NCBI GenBank assembly: GCA_021383565.1
Contig: CP079699.1
Location: 372,001-436,000 of the forward strand
Direction of reading: 5' to 3'
DNA from: Levilactobacillus brevis
GTDB lineage: Bacteria; Bacillota; Bacilli; Lactobacillales; Lactobacillaceae
DNA length: 64,000 nucleotides
In this document: piece by piece, positions 32,231 through 42,047 of the stretch
How positions within the stretch are numbered: the stretch's first letter is position 1
Layout: every line of letters begins with the position of its first letter
Translations under genes and position numbers: made by a program
Notes under the pieces: model-generated
Seen by the model: only the letters and a program-made list of their open reading frames with translations
Database searches by the model: none
What the model was told of the DNA's origin: nothing

Positions 32231-34064
32231 TGGACGCGGATCTATAACTAAACAGCGGCCACAAAGTTTCTGGGGCACGACGATTCGGCTCTTCCGTTAC
32301 ATGGGCCGTTGGATTCCAGGCATTGTGATTGTGTTAATCTTTGCCGCAATTGCGGTTATCTTGCAAATTAAGACGCCTAAGATTTTAGGGAAAGCCACGA
32401 CGGAACTGTTCAAGGGTGTGATGAAGGGGCAGGCTGAGTTAAAGGCCGGGATTCCCATGCACAGCCTTCCCGTGGACTTCAGTAAGATTGGTCAAATTCT
32501 ACTGGTCGTGGGTGTAATGTACGCTGCGGCGGCAATCTTCAACGTGATTCAACAGGTCATTATGAACTGGATTGCGCAGAAGGTGGTCTACCAGCTTCGG
32601 CGAGACCTCAAACAAAAGATGCAACACCTTCCCATCAGTTACTACGATACCCATAGCAATGGGGACCTGATGTCGCGGATGGCCAACGATATGGATAACA
32701 TTGGTGGGACGTTACAATAAACGCTCTCGCAGATGGTAACCAGTGTGCTGACCTTCTTCGGGGTGCTTTACATGATGCTCACGATCAGTGGGTGGCTAAC
32801 GTTAGTTGCGTTACTCTCTGTGCCTCTGAGCTTGGTCGTGGTCATGATCGTGGCGCCTAAGTCACAGCGGTTCTTTGCGAGCCAACAGAAGAACTTGGGA
32901 CTGCTCAACGACACGGTTGAAGAAACGTATGCTGGCCATACTGTGGTCAAGACGTTTAACCGTGAACAGGCGACCCAGGAACAATTCGAGCAACACAACA
33001 AGAAGTACTACCAGTCGGCTTGGAAGGCCCAGTTTGTTTCCAGCCTGATCTTCCCATTGATGAACTTCGTGAAGAACTTGGACTACTTGGCTGTTGCCGT
33101 GATTGGTGGGATTCAGGTTGCCAATGGACAGGTTAGCTTGGGGAACGTGCAAGCCTTCTTGCAATATACCAACCAGTTCTCACAACCCATCACGCAGATG
33201 GCTAACTTGACCAATACCATTCAGGCGACAATTGCGTCCGCCGAACGGGTCTTCGCGGTCTTGGACGAAAAGGAAATGGACGAATCCGCCGATGCAGCCT
33301 TGCCTGCACAGACGGCCGACGCGGGCAACGTGATTGAATTTGACAACGTGGCCTTCCAGTACGATCCTGAAAATCCACTGATTGAAGACTTCAATCTGAA
33401 GGTTAAGCCGGGTGAAATGGTCGCGATCGTCGGGCCAACTGGTGCCGGGAAGACGACCATTATCAACTTGTTGGAACGCTTCTACGATGTGGGTTCCGGC
33501 CAAATCAAGTATCGCGGTGAGACGACGACCAAGGTCTCCCGTTCAGAATTGCGAAAACACTTCGCGATGGTTCTGCAGGACACGTGGTTGTTCACCGGGT
33601 CCATCTTCGATAATATTCGGTACGGCCGGGAGAATGCCACCGATGAGGAAGTTTACGCGGCAGCCAAGGCGGCGCACGCGGACACCTTCATCCGGCAGTT
33701 ACCGGACGGTTATGACACCGTCTTGAACGAAGCGGCCTCGAACATTTCGCAAGGGCAACGGCAACTGTTGACGATTGCCCGGGCCTTCGTGGCTGATCCG
33801 GACGTGCTCATCTTGGATGAAGCCACGAGTTCCGTGGATACGCGGACCGAAATGCTCATCCAGCAGGCCATGGAACGCTTGCTGGCGGGTCGGACCAGCT
33901 TCGTGGTGGCGCACCGACTATCCACGATTCAAAACGCGGAAAACATTGTGGTCATGAATCACGGTCACATCGTTGAAACGGGGAATCACGACAGCCTGTT
34001 GGCGGCCGATGGCTTTTACGCCGACCTGTACAACAGTCAGTTTGCGGGCAATAACCTCGCTTAA
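32223..34064 (+). pseudogene. ABC exporter subunit B, interrupted by in-frame TAA
   Basis: The frame from 32223 to 34064 would give 613 residues with six membrane helices and a consensus ATPase domain: Walker A GPTGAGKTT, signature ISQGQRQLL and Walker B VLILDEATSSVD. Codon 166 (32718-32720) is TAA, in the context GGTLQ-stop-TLSQM, where a Gln codon CAA would differ by one base. The frame then continues without a shift. Together with the TAG in subunit A this would inactivate both halves of a heterodimeric multidrug-type exporter unless stops are read through or are sequence errors. Confidence 0.85.
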
Positions 34065-34090
34065 CGGTTAACTTAAAATGATAAGCAATG

Positions 34091-34122
34091 AGGCCCTGGA
34101 CGCAACTGTCCGGGGCCTTTTT
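34091..34122 (+). terminator. Terminator of the ABC exporter operon
   Basis: AGGCCCTGGAC, loop GCAACT, GTCCGGGGCCT, TTTTT. Confidence 0.9.
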
Positions 34123-34148
34123 GGGATGACCAGCAACCTTGGATAGCG

Positions 34149-34376
34149 CTGATCGCCTTACCGTTCGCCAAATCTAGGCTGGAACGTTGGGGAGAGGATC
34201 GGTCCAAGCCTGAGGAGCGGTCTTGGCCCTCGCTTGAAACCGCCAAAGACCAGCGTTTTCAAGGCGCCCATGCGGGGCTGATGAACCATCAGCCCCGCAT
34301 GCCCCGACTGAGCCTAGATTTGGCTCACTCACGGCTTATATGCCTGCTAGCCGCAGGAGGCCGGGAATGGAGCCAG
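34149..34376. repeat. MITE-like dispersed repeat, copy B (about 228 bp)
   Basis: Left end CTGATCGCCTTACCGTTCGC. GCCAAATCTAGGCT pairs perfectly with AGCCTAGATTTGGC; inside, GCGGGGCTGATG and CATCAGCCCCGC form a perfect 12-base hairpin, and CTTGAAA pairs with TTTCAAG. These stems match copy A with base changes on both sides. The right inverted repeat is degenerate, ending near GCCAGCTG. Confidence 0.7.
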
Positions 34377-34457
34377 CTGTGCGTGTGAAGTTAGCTGTCT
34401 GAGTCAGGTTACTTCACTGGACGACCTTGGAGACGTGAATTTTCGGCTTCAAGGTGA

Positions 34458-34485
34458 GGAGAAAGACCGCACTGTGGCTTTCTCC
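34458..34485. repeat. Hairpin upstream of the serine hydrolase gene
   Basis: GGAGAAAG and CTTTCTCC form a perfect 8-base stem. No T run. The rest of 34377-34623 shows no gene. Confidence 0.4.
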
Positions 34486-34623
34486 GCTCCCCACAGCAGG
34501 CGTAATTTCTGGCAGCCGAAGGCGGATGACATCATCTATTGATGCCGAAACTTTGGCAATCCAGTAGTCAGCCACCCGGATTCCGGGGTAGAATGGGATG
34601 GAGAGAAAGTTGAGGCGGTAGAA

Positions 34624-35634
34624 ATGACGTATCCACAAACGAAAGCGGCGTTACGGCGCCTAATCACCGATGGCATTGTGCCCGGCGTGAGCTATGCCTT
34701 TATCGACCAGGATCGGGTGGAGACCGGCGAGATGGGGCAAGCAGCGTTGGTGCCTCACTCGGAGGCCTTACGACCGGGGATGGTGTATGACGTGGCCTCA
34801 CTGACCAAGGTCGTGGGAACCCTAAGCGTTACCCTCCAGCTGTTGGCACAGGGGCGGTTGCGCCTGACTGATTCGCTCAGCGATTGGCTTCCTGACTGGC
34901 AGGACCGGCGCGTGACGGTTCGTCATTTGCTGACCCATACCTCGGGGATTGTGGGTTATATTCCCAATCGTAATCAGTTGGCTGCCCCGGATTTGGCGGC
35001 AGCCTTGCTCAAACTCCACGTGGGGCCGACGTTTAACCGTAAAATGGTCTACGCCGACGTCAATTACATCTTCATGGGGTGGATTGTGGAGCGGATTCTG
35101 GGCGAACCCATCCAGATGGCCGTCCAGAAGCGCGTACTGACGCCGTTGGGCATGAGTCACAGCACCTTTACACCGCAGAACCCGCTGGATTGCGTACCCA
35201 CGGCCGTGACCCGTGAGCGCGGGCTGATTCGCGGCGCGGTGCACGATCCCAAGGGCTACGTGCTCCAACGGCGCTGTGGTTCGGCCGGCCTCTTCAGTAC
35301 GGCGCGGGACCTCGCCACGTTCTGTCAGGCCTACCTGTATCCCGAAAAGGTGGCGGGGATCTTGCCGCCAACTTGGGTGAACCGCTTGACGGTGGATTGG
35401 ACGCTTGGTAGGCGAGCCAATCGGTCACTGGGTTGGGCACTGACCGCTTCACAGTGGCCGGTTAGCCACCGAGTCATCTGGCATTCCGGGTTCACGGGCA
35501 CTTACTTGGTGATTGATCAGGCGGCTAAGCAAGCCATGGTGTTCCTGTCGAATCGGGTCCACCCGGTCGCCCCGAACCTGCCGTATCTGGACCAGCGCAA
35601 CGCCGTGATTGGTACGTACTTGGCTGAGAAATAA
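34624..35634 (+). CDS. Serine hydrolase, class C beta-lactamase-like
   Basis: 336 residues. The SxxK motif is Ser59-Leu-Thr-Lys62, the second motif is Tyr-Ala-Asp (YADVNY; Asp where YxN has Asn), and the third is HSG in WHSGFTG. No signal peptide is visible, so it would act in the cytoplasm, or by an unrecognised route. Relatives include esterases and D,D-peptidases; a beta-lactamase role is not implied. GAGGCGG lies before the ATG. Confidence 0.85.
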   Translation: MTYPQTKAALRRLITDGIVPGVSYAFIDQDRVETGEMGQAALVPHSEALRPGMVYDVASLTKVVGTLSVTLQLLAQGRLRLTDSLSDWLPDWQDRRVTVRHLLTHTSGIVGYIPNRNQLAAPDLAAALLKLHVGPTFNRKMVYADVNYIFMGWIVERILGEPIQMAVQKRVLTPLGMSHSTFTPQNPLDCVPTAVTRERGLIRGAVHDPKGYVLQRRCGSAGLFSTARDLATFCQAYLYPEKVAGILPPTWVNRLTVDWTLGRRANRSLGWALTASQWPVSHRVIWHSGFTGTYLVIDQAAKQAMVFLSNRVHPVAPNLPYLDQRNAVIGTYLAEK

Positions 35635-35805
35635 CCTGAGAAGCGGTTTGCCGGTTCGGTTTGAAGCCTGGCAGAATTCGCCAATCTCCAAACACGTCCC
35701 GCGCTGTAAGTTGATCCAGAACGTCCGCTATTATACTGGGCGTTATCCTTGTCACACTAAGAGTTCTAGCTGTTTTCTAGCCTTCAACCTTCAGTTAGTA
35801 AGTAA

Positions 35806-35852
35806 AAAAGCTGGCTTGAACCGCCTCAAAAGAGGGATTCAAGCCAGCTTTA
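35806..35852 (-). terminator. Terminator of murT-gatD
   Basis: On the minus strand AAAGCTGGCTTGAA pairs with TTCAAGCCAGCTTT and is followed by a T run. The bases 35635-35805 hold nothing else recognisable. Confidence 0.9.
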
Positions 35853-35858
35853 ATGGTT

Positions 35859-36563
35859 TTAGAACGTTGCCGGAATCGGCAGAGCTTCCTGTTGACTGAA
35901 ATCGTCGTTCGGAAACTTGCGCTTCAAAGCGGCGACCAGCAAATGCTTGGCGATTTCGCCGTTACGGGTCAGAATCGGGCCGTGGAAGTAGGAGCAGTAG
36001 ACGTTCTTGTAGATGGCGCCTTCCGTCCCGTCTTCACCGTTATTGCCCTTGCCGCTGACCACGTTGCCCAGCGGCCGTTCATCCTTGCCTAGATAGGTCA
36101 ACCCTTGATGGTTTTCGAAGCCGTGGTAGGTTTCACCGGTCTCTTGGTTCTTGATCACGATGTCGCCGATGAACCGATTGTGGTCCTGGGCCAACGTGTA
36201 GTGGTCTAGCGCACCGATCCCAGGTAGCTTTTCGCCATCGGCCCCAATATAGTAGTGACCGAGGAGTTGGAAGCCGCCACAGATAGCCAGAAGGGGCCCA
36301 CCGGATTCGATGAACTTAGTGAGTTCGGCCTTCTTAGTCTGAATATCCTGAGAAACAATGGTCTGTTCAAAGTCTTGACCACCGCCGAAGAAAGCGAGGT
36401 CGTAATCGGCCGCTTGGAAATCTTCCTCCAGGCTGACAATCTTAACGTTTAAGTGCACATCCATTTGTTTGGCATAGTGGTTCAGCGCGAGAATGTTACC
36501 AACATCTCCGTACGTGTTCATCAGGTTACCGTAGAGGTGTGCCACGTTTAATTCGTAAGTCAT
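35859..36563 (-). CDS. gatD: Lipid II isoglutaminyl synthase, glutamine amidotransferase subunit
   Basis: 234 residues, a CobQ/CobB-type class I amidotransferase. The nucleophile is Cys95 in LLAICGGFQLLG, and the FFGGGQDFEQ segment and a His in SYFHGPILTRNGEI complete the domain. With MurT it amidates the alpha-carboxyl of D-Glu in lipid II to D-isoglutamine, needed for efficient cross-linking. It overlaps murT by four bases, ensuring equal translation. Confidence 0.95.
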   Translation of the reverse strand: MTYELNVAHLYGNLMNTYGDVGNILALNHYAKQMDVHLNVKIVSLEEDFQAADYDLAFFGGGQDFEQTIVSQDIQTKKAELTKFIESGGPLLAICGGFQLLGHYYIGADGEKLPGIGALDHYTLAQDHNRFIGDIVIKNQETGETYHGFENHQGLTYLGKDERPLGNVVSGKGNNGEDGTEGAIYKNVYCSYFHGPILTRNGEIAKHLLVAALKRKFPNDDFSQQEALPIPATF

Positions 36564-37936
36564 ACGCCCAATCCCTCCTTGATGTAGCCCTTAGTGGCTA
36601 GGATTTTTCGCATCTGGAGCATCGCGGTGTAGGTGGCCAGCACGTAGACCCGTTCGGTAGGGACCTTCTTGATCTCCGCGACGACTTTTTCCAAATCGGG
36701 TTCCACGATGTGGCGGTCGTCCGGAATACCAGCGACCTTGAGCCGGAAGGTGATGTCCTTGTAGCGCTCGCCCCCGGTGATCACCGTCGGAATGTCCCGT
36801 TTGGCCAGCTGCTCGAAGTCACCGTCCCAGATCCAACTGGTGTCGATTCCGTCGGCGTAGTTGGCATTTAGCAGGCCAACCAGTGAGAACTTCTGCTTAT
36901 CGGTGCCGATCATATGGAGCACTTGGTCCAGTCCCACGGGATTCTTGACCAGAATAATCGTGACCTGCTTACCGTCCACGTCGATGACCTCTTGGCGGCC
37001 AAAGACCTGCTGATTGCCGGTAAAGGCACGCGCAATCTGGGCGGGCGCTACACCCATGAAACGACCCACCGCATACGCGGCCAGTGCATTGTAGATGTTG
37101 TAGGTCCCCCCAACACCGATCTTAAAGTCGTGACCATCCACCGCAAATTCGGAGGAGGTCGGCGTTTGCTCGCCTAACTTGGTTAAACGGTAGGTGAGTT
37201 CTGGCCGTTCGAAGCCACAGTTCGGGCAGAAGTACTTGCCTTGGTTGCTGTAGGTCAGGGAATGGTAGTGGAGAATATGCTCACAGACGGGACACAGCAC
37301 GCCATCCGTGTTGGGTTTAGCCTTCAAGTCCTGATCGGGCTGGTCATCAAAACCGTAATATTCGATGGGGTTCGGCAGTTCCTTGGAGTGGAAGATGGGT
37401 GAATCTCCATTGGCGATGATCGTGGCGTTTGGCGCTAGGGCCACCCCGTCGAGAATCTTCTGGTAAGTCGTATAGATTTCGCCGTAGCGGTCCATCTGAT
37501 CCCGGAAGATGTTGGTGAAGACGAAGGCCTTGGGTTCGATGTATTGGGTGACCTTGATCACGTTGGCCTCGTCGACCTCGAGGACGGCTAAGGGCCGCCC
37601 CGTCTTAGGATGCTTAGCATTCAGAAAGGTCGTCACGATCCCTTGTTCCATGTTGGAACCGGTGGGATTGGTTAGAATTGCCGGGTATTTTTGATGGAGA
37701 ACGGAGACCGTGAGTGCGGTGGTCAGCGTCTTGCCGTTGGTCCCGGTAATGACGATGACATCGTATTTCGCGCCCAGCGTCCGTAAAATGTTGGGGTCCA
37801 GCTTCAGCGTAATCTTCCCGGGCAGAGAACTGCCCCCGTGAAGAAACGTGTGGAGAAACCAGTAAGAGGATTTCCCCGCGAAGGTGGCAAAGCCGCTTCT
37901 TAATGACATGGATATTTCGCTCCTTAATCGCGACAA
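36560..37936 (-). CDS. murT: Lipid II isoglutaminyl synthase, Mur ligase subunit
   Basis: 458 residues. A Mur ligase central domain carries the ATP loop VITGTNGKTLTTA (near 58-70) and later EVDEAN, and an inserted Zn ribbon CPVCEHILHY...KYFCPNCGF (about 215-245) is typical of MurT. The C-terminal part is DUF1727. It activates the D-Glu carboxyl with ATP for amidation by ammonia from GatD. AAGGAG lies 10 bases before the ATG. The operon is antisense to tdk. Confidence 0.95.
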   Translation of the reverse strand: MSRLRSEISMSLRSGFATFAGKSSYWFLHTFLHGGSSLPGKITLKLDPNILRTLGAKYDVIVITGTNGKTLTTALTVSVLHQKYPAILTNPTGSNMEQGIVTTFLNAKHPKTGRPLAVLEVDEANVIKVTQYIEPKAFVFTNIFRDQMDRYGEIYTTYQKILDGVALAPNATIIANGDSPIFHSKELPNPIEYYGFDDQPDQDLKAKPNTDGVLCPVCEHILHYHSLTYSNQGKYFCPNCGFERPELTYRLTKLGEQTPTSSEFAVDGHDFKIGVGGTYNIYNALAAYAVGRFMGVAPAQIARAFTGNQQVFGRQEVIDVDGKQVTIILVKNPVGLDQVLHMIGTDKQKFSLVGLLNANYADGIDTSWIWDGDFEQLAKRDIPTVITGGERYKDITFRLKVAGIPDDRHIVEPDLEKVVAEIKKVPTERVYVLATYTAMLQMRKILATKGYIKEGLGV

Positions 37937-38113
37937 ATTTTTTAATGTCGGGTTCCTTAATATTCAAGCCTTAATTTTAGCATTTTTTCAACGTTTAGGG
38001 GAGAACTATGCCCTAACTTTGACAAAATCCCAAGAACTTTGGCGGCGTCACGGTCGAATTTTCCTAGGGAATCAGCTATAATAGATGGAAACTGTCAAAA
38101 AGGTGGGAATAAC

Positions 38114-38698
38114 GTGGCGCAGCTATTTTTTCGGTACGGTGCAATGAATAGTGGGAAGACCATTGAAATCTTGAAGGTCGCCCATAACTATGAGGAACAA
38201 CACAAGCGGGTCATTATCATGACGAGTGGGCTGGATACCCGCGACGAGGTGGGATACATTGCCAGTCGCATTGGGTTGAAGCGCGAGGCACACCCCATCT
38301 TCGAAAAGACCAACCTGTACGACGAAATTAAGCGGATTGACGCGCACGCCAACTGTGTCTTAATTGACGAGGCGCAGTTCTTGAAGAAAGACCACGTGCT
38401 CCAGTTGGCCAAGGTTGTGGACGATCTGAAGATTCCCGTGATGACCTTTGGGTTGAAGAATGATTTTAAGAATGAATTGTTCGAAGGATCCAAGTACCTG
38501 TTACTCTATGCGGATAAGATTGAGGAAATGAAGACCATCTGCTGGTTCTGCACCAAGAAGGCCATCATGAATCTACGGTTCCACGATGGCCGGCCGGTGT
38601 ACGAGGGCGAGCAGGTTCAGATCGGCGGTAACGAGGCCTACTATCCCGTTTGCCGGCGCCACTATTTCAATCCCCCATTGGATCAGATTGGGAAATAA
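38114..38698 (+). CDS. tdk: Thymidine kinase
   Basis: 194 residues, a type II thymidine kinase phosphorylating thymidine to dTMP in salvage. P-loop YGAMNSGKT (near 9-17), DEAQF Walker B (near 88-92), lasso-domain Cys pair CWFC and a further Cys in VCRRHYF for zinc. GTG start at 38114 with AGGTGGG 6-7 bases upstream; longer starts would lie in the promoter region. Confidence 0.95.
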   Translation: MAQLFFRYGAMNSGKTIEILKVAHNYEEQHKRVIIMTSGLDTRDEVGYIASRIGLKREAHPIFEKTNLYDEIKRIDAHANCVLIDEAQFLKKDHVLQLAKVVDDLKIPVMTFGLKNDFKNELFEGSKYLLLYADKIEEMKTICWFCTKKAIMNLRFHDGRPVYEGEQVQIGGNEAYYPVCRRHYFNPPLDQIGK

Positions 38699-38720
38699 CC
38701 GGATCGCGACCCGGTATTTT
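38696..38720 (+). terminator. tdk terminator
   Basis: ACCGG-ATCGCGA-CCCGGT then ATTTT. Confidence 0.6.
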
Positions 38721-38773
38721 ACAAAAAGAGCTGGCACTTGCCGTCAGATATGGTAAGCTGGCTTAGCGAGAGC

Positions 38774-38826
38774 GGATGTCGTATGTAGCGGCGCAAGCGC
38801 AATACGACTTTTTGTGACGCTCTGAA
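38774..38826 (+). promoter_or_regulatory. Nested hairpin with T run before prfA
   Basis: GTCGTAT pairs with ATACGAC directly before TTTTT, and an outer AGAGCG faces CGCTCT after the T run. The outer pairing is only six bases and the inner one is terminator-like, so this could be a plain terminator or a transcription attenuator for prfA-prmC. Confidence 0.45.
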
Positions 38827-38876
38827 TCACCCTAGACGAGATATAGACGATGTAAAAACGAAACGAGGTTAATCGA

Positions 38877-39962
38877 ATGGACGAAATGTTTGATAAGCTC
38901 CAAGCCGTAGCCGATCGCTACGATGAGCTGAATGAATTGATCAGTGACCCAGAAGTCATTGCGGATACGCAACGCTTCATGGCGCTCTCCAAAGAAGAAG
39001 GGGAGCTACGCGAAACGGTCGACAAGTACCACCAGTATCAAGACGTGACCCAACAGATTAAGGATGACGACGAGATGCTCCGTGAAAAGCTCGACGATGA
39101 CATGGATGCCATGGTCAAGGACGAGCTGAAGGATTTAAACGAGCAAAAAGAAAAGCTGGAAGAAGACATCAAGGTCTTACTGTTGCCGAAGGACCCCAAC
39201 GATGACAAGAACATCATCATGGAAATTCACGGCGCGGCCGGTGGGGATGAAGCCAGCTTATTTGCGGCCGATCTCTTTAGCATGTACTCCAAGTACGCCG
39301 AACGCCAAGGCTGGAAGACGGAAATTGTCGACGAGAATGCCACCGAAGTCGGGGGCTTTAAAGAAATCGTCATGATGATTACCGGTGACAAGGTCTACTC
39401 CAAGCTGAAGTATGAAAACGGCGCGCACCGGGTTCAACGGGTGCCCGTTACCGAATCAGCCGGTCGGGTGCACACGAGTACCGCAACCGTTGGGGTGATG
39501 CCGGAAGAAGAGGACGTGGACATTGATATCGATCCCAAAGACATCCGGACCGACGTTTACCGTTCCTCTGGTGCCGGTGGCCAACACATCAACAAGACCT
39601 CTTCTGCCGTGCGGATGACCCACTTGCCAACCGGGATCGTCGTGGCCATGCAAGACGAACGGTCACAACAACAAAACCGGGCCAAGGCCATGCAGATTCT
39701 GCGGGCGCGGGTCTACGATTACTACAAGCAACAAGAAGAAAGTGCCTACAATGCCGAACGGAAGTCGGCCGTGGGAACCGGGGATCGTTCCGAACGGATT
39801 CGGACCTATAACTACCCTCAAAACCGGGTAACCGATCACCGGATTGGGTTAACGTTGAACAAGCTAGACCGCGTGATGAACGGGGAACTCGACGATATTA
39901 TCGACGCCCTCATCTTGTCCGATCAGGCCGCTAAGCTTGAAGACTTGAAGAACAATGGCTAA
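38877..39962 (+). CDS. prfA: Peptide chain release factor 1
   Basis: 361 residues. RF1 recognises UAA and UAG: the codon-recognition tripeptide PVT is in [15 protein letters not shown], and the catalytic GGQ is in [17 protein letters not shown]. Length is standard. It overlaps prmC by 8 bases; PrmC methylates the Gln of GGQ, so the coupling matches function. Since both exporter stops (TAG and TAA) are RF1 codons, this factor would read them. Confidence 0.97.
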   Translation: MDEMFDKLQAVADRYDELNELISDPEVIADTQRFMALSKEEGELRETVDKYHQYQDVTQQIKDDDEMLREKLDDDMDAMVKDELKDLNEQKEKLEEDIKVLLLPKDPNDDKNIIMEIHGAAGGDEASLFAADLFSMYSKYAERQGWKTEIVDENATEVGGFKEIVMMITGDKVYSKLKYENGAHRVQRVPVTESAGRVHTSTATVGVMPEEEDVDIDIDPKDIRTDVYRSSGAGGQHINKTSSAVRMTHLPTGIVVAMQDERSQQQNRAKAMQILRARVYDYYKQQEESAYNAERKSAVGTGDRSERIRTYNYPQNRVTDHRIGLTLNKLDRVMNGELDDIIDALILSDQAAKLEDLKNNG

Positions 39963-40797
39963 GTCATTGACCTATTTGGCAGCGCTGCGGCAGGGTCAGG
40001 CCCAGTTGACGGCGGCCAATCAGGACCCCAGTGCGGCGCAATACCTGCTGACGGAAGCCCACGGTTGGACGTTTACCCAATTGGTCTTGCACTATCGCGA
40101 GACGTTACCAGTGGCCGAGATCCAGGCCTTTCAGCATCAACTGGACCGGGTGGCCGCGGGTGAACCGGCGCAGTACGTTTTAGGTCGGGCTAATTTCTAT
40201 GGTCGCGACTTCCGCGTGACGCCTGACACCCTCATTCCCCGTCAGGAAACGGAGGAATTGGTGGGGTGGATCTTGGCGGCAACCACGCCATCGCCGATAC
40301 GCGTCCTTGACGTGGGAACGGGTAGTGGCGCCATTGCGGTGACGCTAAAGGCCGAACGCCCGGATTGGACGGTCACCGCCAGCGACATTTCGGCGGCCGC
40401 TATTGCCGTCGCGCGAACGAATGCTCAGCGGTTAGCCGCGCCCGTTGATTGGGTGACGGGGGATTTATTTGCGCCGGTCACCGGCCAGCGATTCGACGTG
40501 ATCGTGTCGAATCCGCCCTACATCGATCGGGCGGAGACGGCGGTCATGGACGCGTCTGTCAAGCGTTATGAGCCGGAACAGGCCTTGTACGCGGCGCACC
40601 ACGGTCTGGCCTTCTACCAGCGATTTGCCAGTGAATTGGCGGCCTACCTGTTGCCAGGCGGCCAATTTTTTGCCGAAATTGGTTACCAACAGGGCGCTAC
40701 GGTCAGGGCAATCTTCGAGACGGCCTTACCGGCAGCCACGGTGACGATTCGCGCGGACATTAACGGTCACGATCGCATGGTCCACGTACAACTCTAG
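39955..40797 (+). CDS. prmC: Release factor glutamine methyltransferase
   Basis: 280 residues. SAM-binding [15 protein letters not shown] (near 115-129) and the glutamine-binding NPPY in [12 protein letters not shown] (near 183-186). It N5-methylates the GGQ glutamine of RF1 and RF2. N-terminal helical domain about 1-80. Translationally coupled to prfA. Confidence 0.95.
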   Translation: MAKSLTYLAALRQGQAQLTAANQDPSAAQYLLTEAHGWTFTQLVLHYRETLPVAEIQAFQHQLDRVAAGEPAQYVLGRANFYGRDFRVTPDTLIPRQETEELVGWILAATTPSPIRVLDVGTGSGAIAVTLKAERPDWTVTASDISAAAIAVARTNAQRLAAPVDWVTGDLFAPVTGQRFDVIVSNPPYIDRAETAVMDASVKRYEPEQALYAAHHGLAFYQRFASELAAYLLPGGQFFAEIGYQQGATVRAIFETALPAATVTIRADINGHDRMVHVQL

Positions 40798-40826
40798 TTT
40801 TTTGGCGATGGGAGAGAAGAGACTTT

Positions 40827-41843
40827 ATGGAAACAAAAATTTTTCAACCAAATCAAATTAACGAGGCGGCAGCGGCCATTCAAGCCGGTCAACTCGTGGC
40901 ATTCCCCACGGAGACCGTCTATGGCTTGGGCGCGGATGCTACCAATGAGGCGGCGGTCAAACAGGTTTACTTGGCCAAAGGCCGTCCCAGCGACAACCCA
41001 CTGATTGTTCACGTGACGGGCGAGGACACGGTTAAGCAGTACGCTCAGCCGTTGTCGCCTAAGGCCGAAGCGTTGATTAAAGCGTTCTGGCCGGGCCCGT
41101 TGACTCTCATTTTTAAGTTACAACCCGGTAAGCTATCCAAGGCGGTTACTGGCGGCTTGGAGACGGCGGCCTTTCGCAACCCCGCTAACCAAGTCACACT
41201 GGATCTGATCAAAGCAGCCGGCGTACCACTGGTAGGACCATCCGCGAACACGTCCGGTAAGCCCAGTCCAACGCTGGCCAAGCACGTCTACCACGATCTC
41301 AACGGCAAGATTGCCGGGATTCTAGACGATGGGCCCACTAAGGTGGGGGTGGAGTCGACGGTGCTTGATATGTCGACGCCGGTCCCGACCATCTTACGGC
41401 CGGGCGGTGTGACCGAGGAACAGCTGGCGGCCGTGATTGGCACGGTGCAATCCAACCATCACAAGGTGGGTAAGGGCGAGATTCCTAAGGCCCCCGGGAT
41501 GAAGTACAAGCACTACGCCCCCGACGCGCAGGTCACGATTGTGGACGATGAAGCCGACTGGCCCGCAGCGCTTGCTTGGGCAGCTCAGCAGGCTGGAACC
41601 ATCGGCGTCATGGCCTTGGACCGAACGTTGGCTAACGAGACGTTACCGGCCAACACCGAGGCCTTTTCGTTGGGCGCCGATATGGCCAGTGCCAGTCACC
41701 GCTTATTTGCGGGACTCCGACACTACGATCTGGAATCACCGGTTACTGGGATTTTGGCCCAAGGCTTTGCGCCCGAAGGCTTAGGTGCGGCCTACATGAA
41801 CCGGTTGAACAAGTCGGCCGGGCAACAACATTTTACGAAATAA
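40827..41843 (+). CDS. tsaC: L-threonylcarbamoyladenylate synthase
   Basis: 338 residues, the long Sua5/YwlC form: a YrdC domain (about 1-205; FPTETVYGLGADA, KGRPSDNPLIVHV, GPSANTSGKPSP) plus a C-terminal Sua5 domain (about 215-338). It makes threonylcarbamoyl-AMP from threonine, bicarbonate and ATP for the t6A modification of tRNAs that read ANN codons. Conserved in the prfA-prmC-tsaC-glyA order. Confidence 0.95.
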   Translation: METKIFQPNQINEAAAAIQAGQLVAFPTETVYGLGADATNEAAVKQVYLAKGRPSDNPLIVHVTGEDTVKQYAQPLSPKAEALIKAFWPGPLTLIFKLQPGKLSKAVTGGLETAAFRNPANQVTLDLIKAAGVPLVGPSANTSGKPSPTLAKHVYHDLNGKIAGILDDGPTKVGVESTVLDMSTPVPTILRPGGVTEEQLAAVIGTVQSNHHKVGKGEIPKAPGMKYKHYAPDAQVTIVDDEADWPAALAWAAQQAGTIGVMALDRTLANETLPANTEAFSLGADMASASHRLFAGLRHYDLESPVTGILAQGFAPEGLGAAYMNRLNKSAGQQHFTK

Positions 41844-42047
41844 GATGAATTTTAAGCGGAGCGTGGGTGCGTTCGGTCGGAGAGATCGGGGCAGTCGCGC
41901 TTTTTGCGTGGTCGCGCTTGCCAGCCGTCACCCGTAGCTGCTTCCCACGGTGCCGGTCGTTATAAAAATATAAATAGGCCAAACTTCTCCCGTAAACTAG
42001 CGAAATTTGGTAAAATGGTGACAACTATAGTTCAGGAGGGATCGCCA

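Noticed and set aside
35635-35805. Fourth copy of the MITE-like repeat
   Set aside because: A few words (GCCGGTTCGG, CGCCAATCT) look similar but the end sequence and stems are not there.
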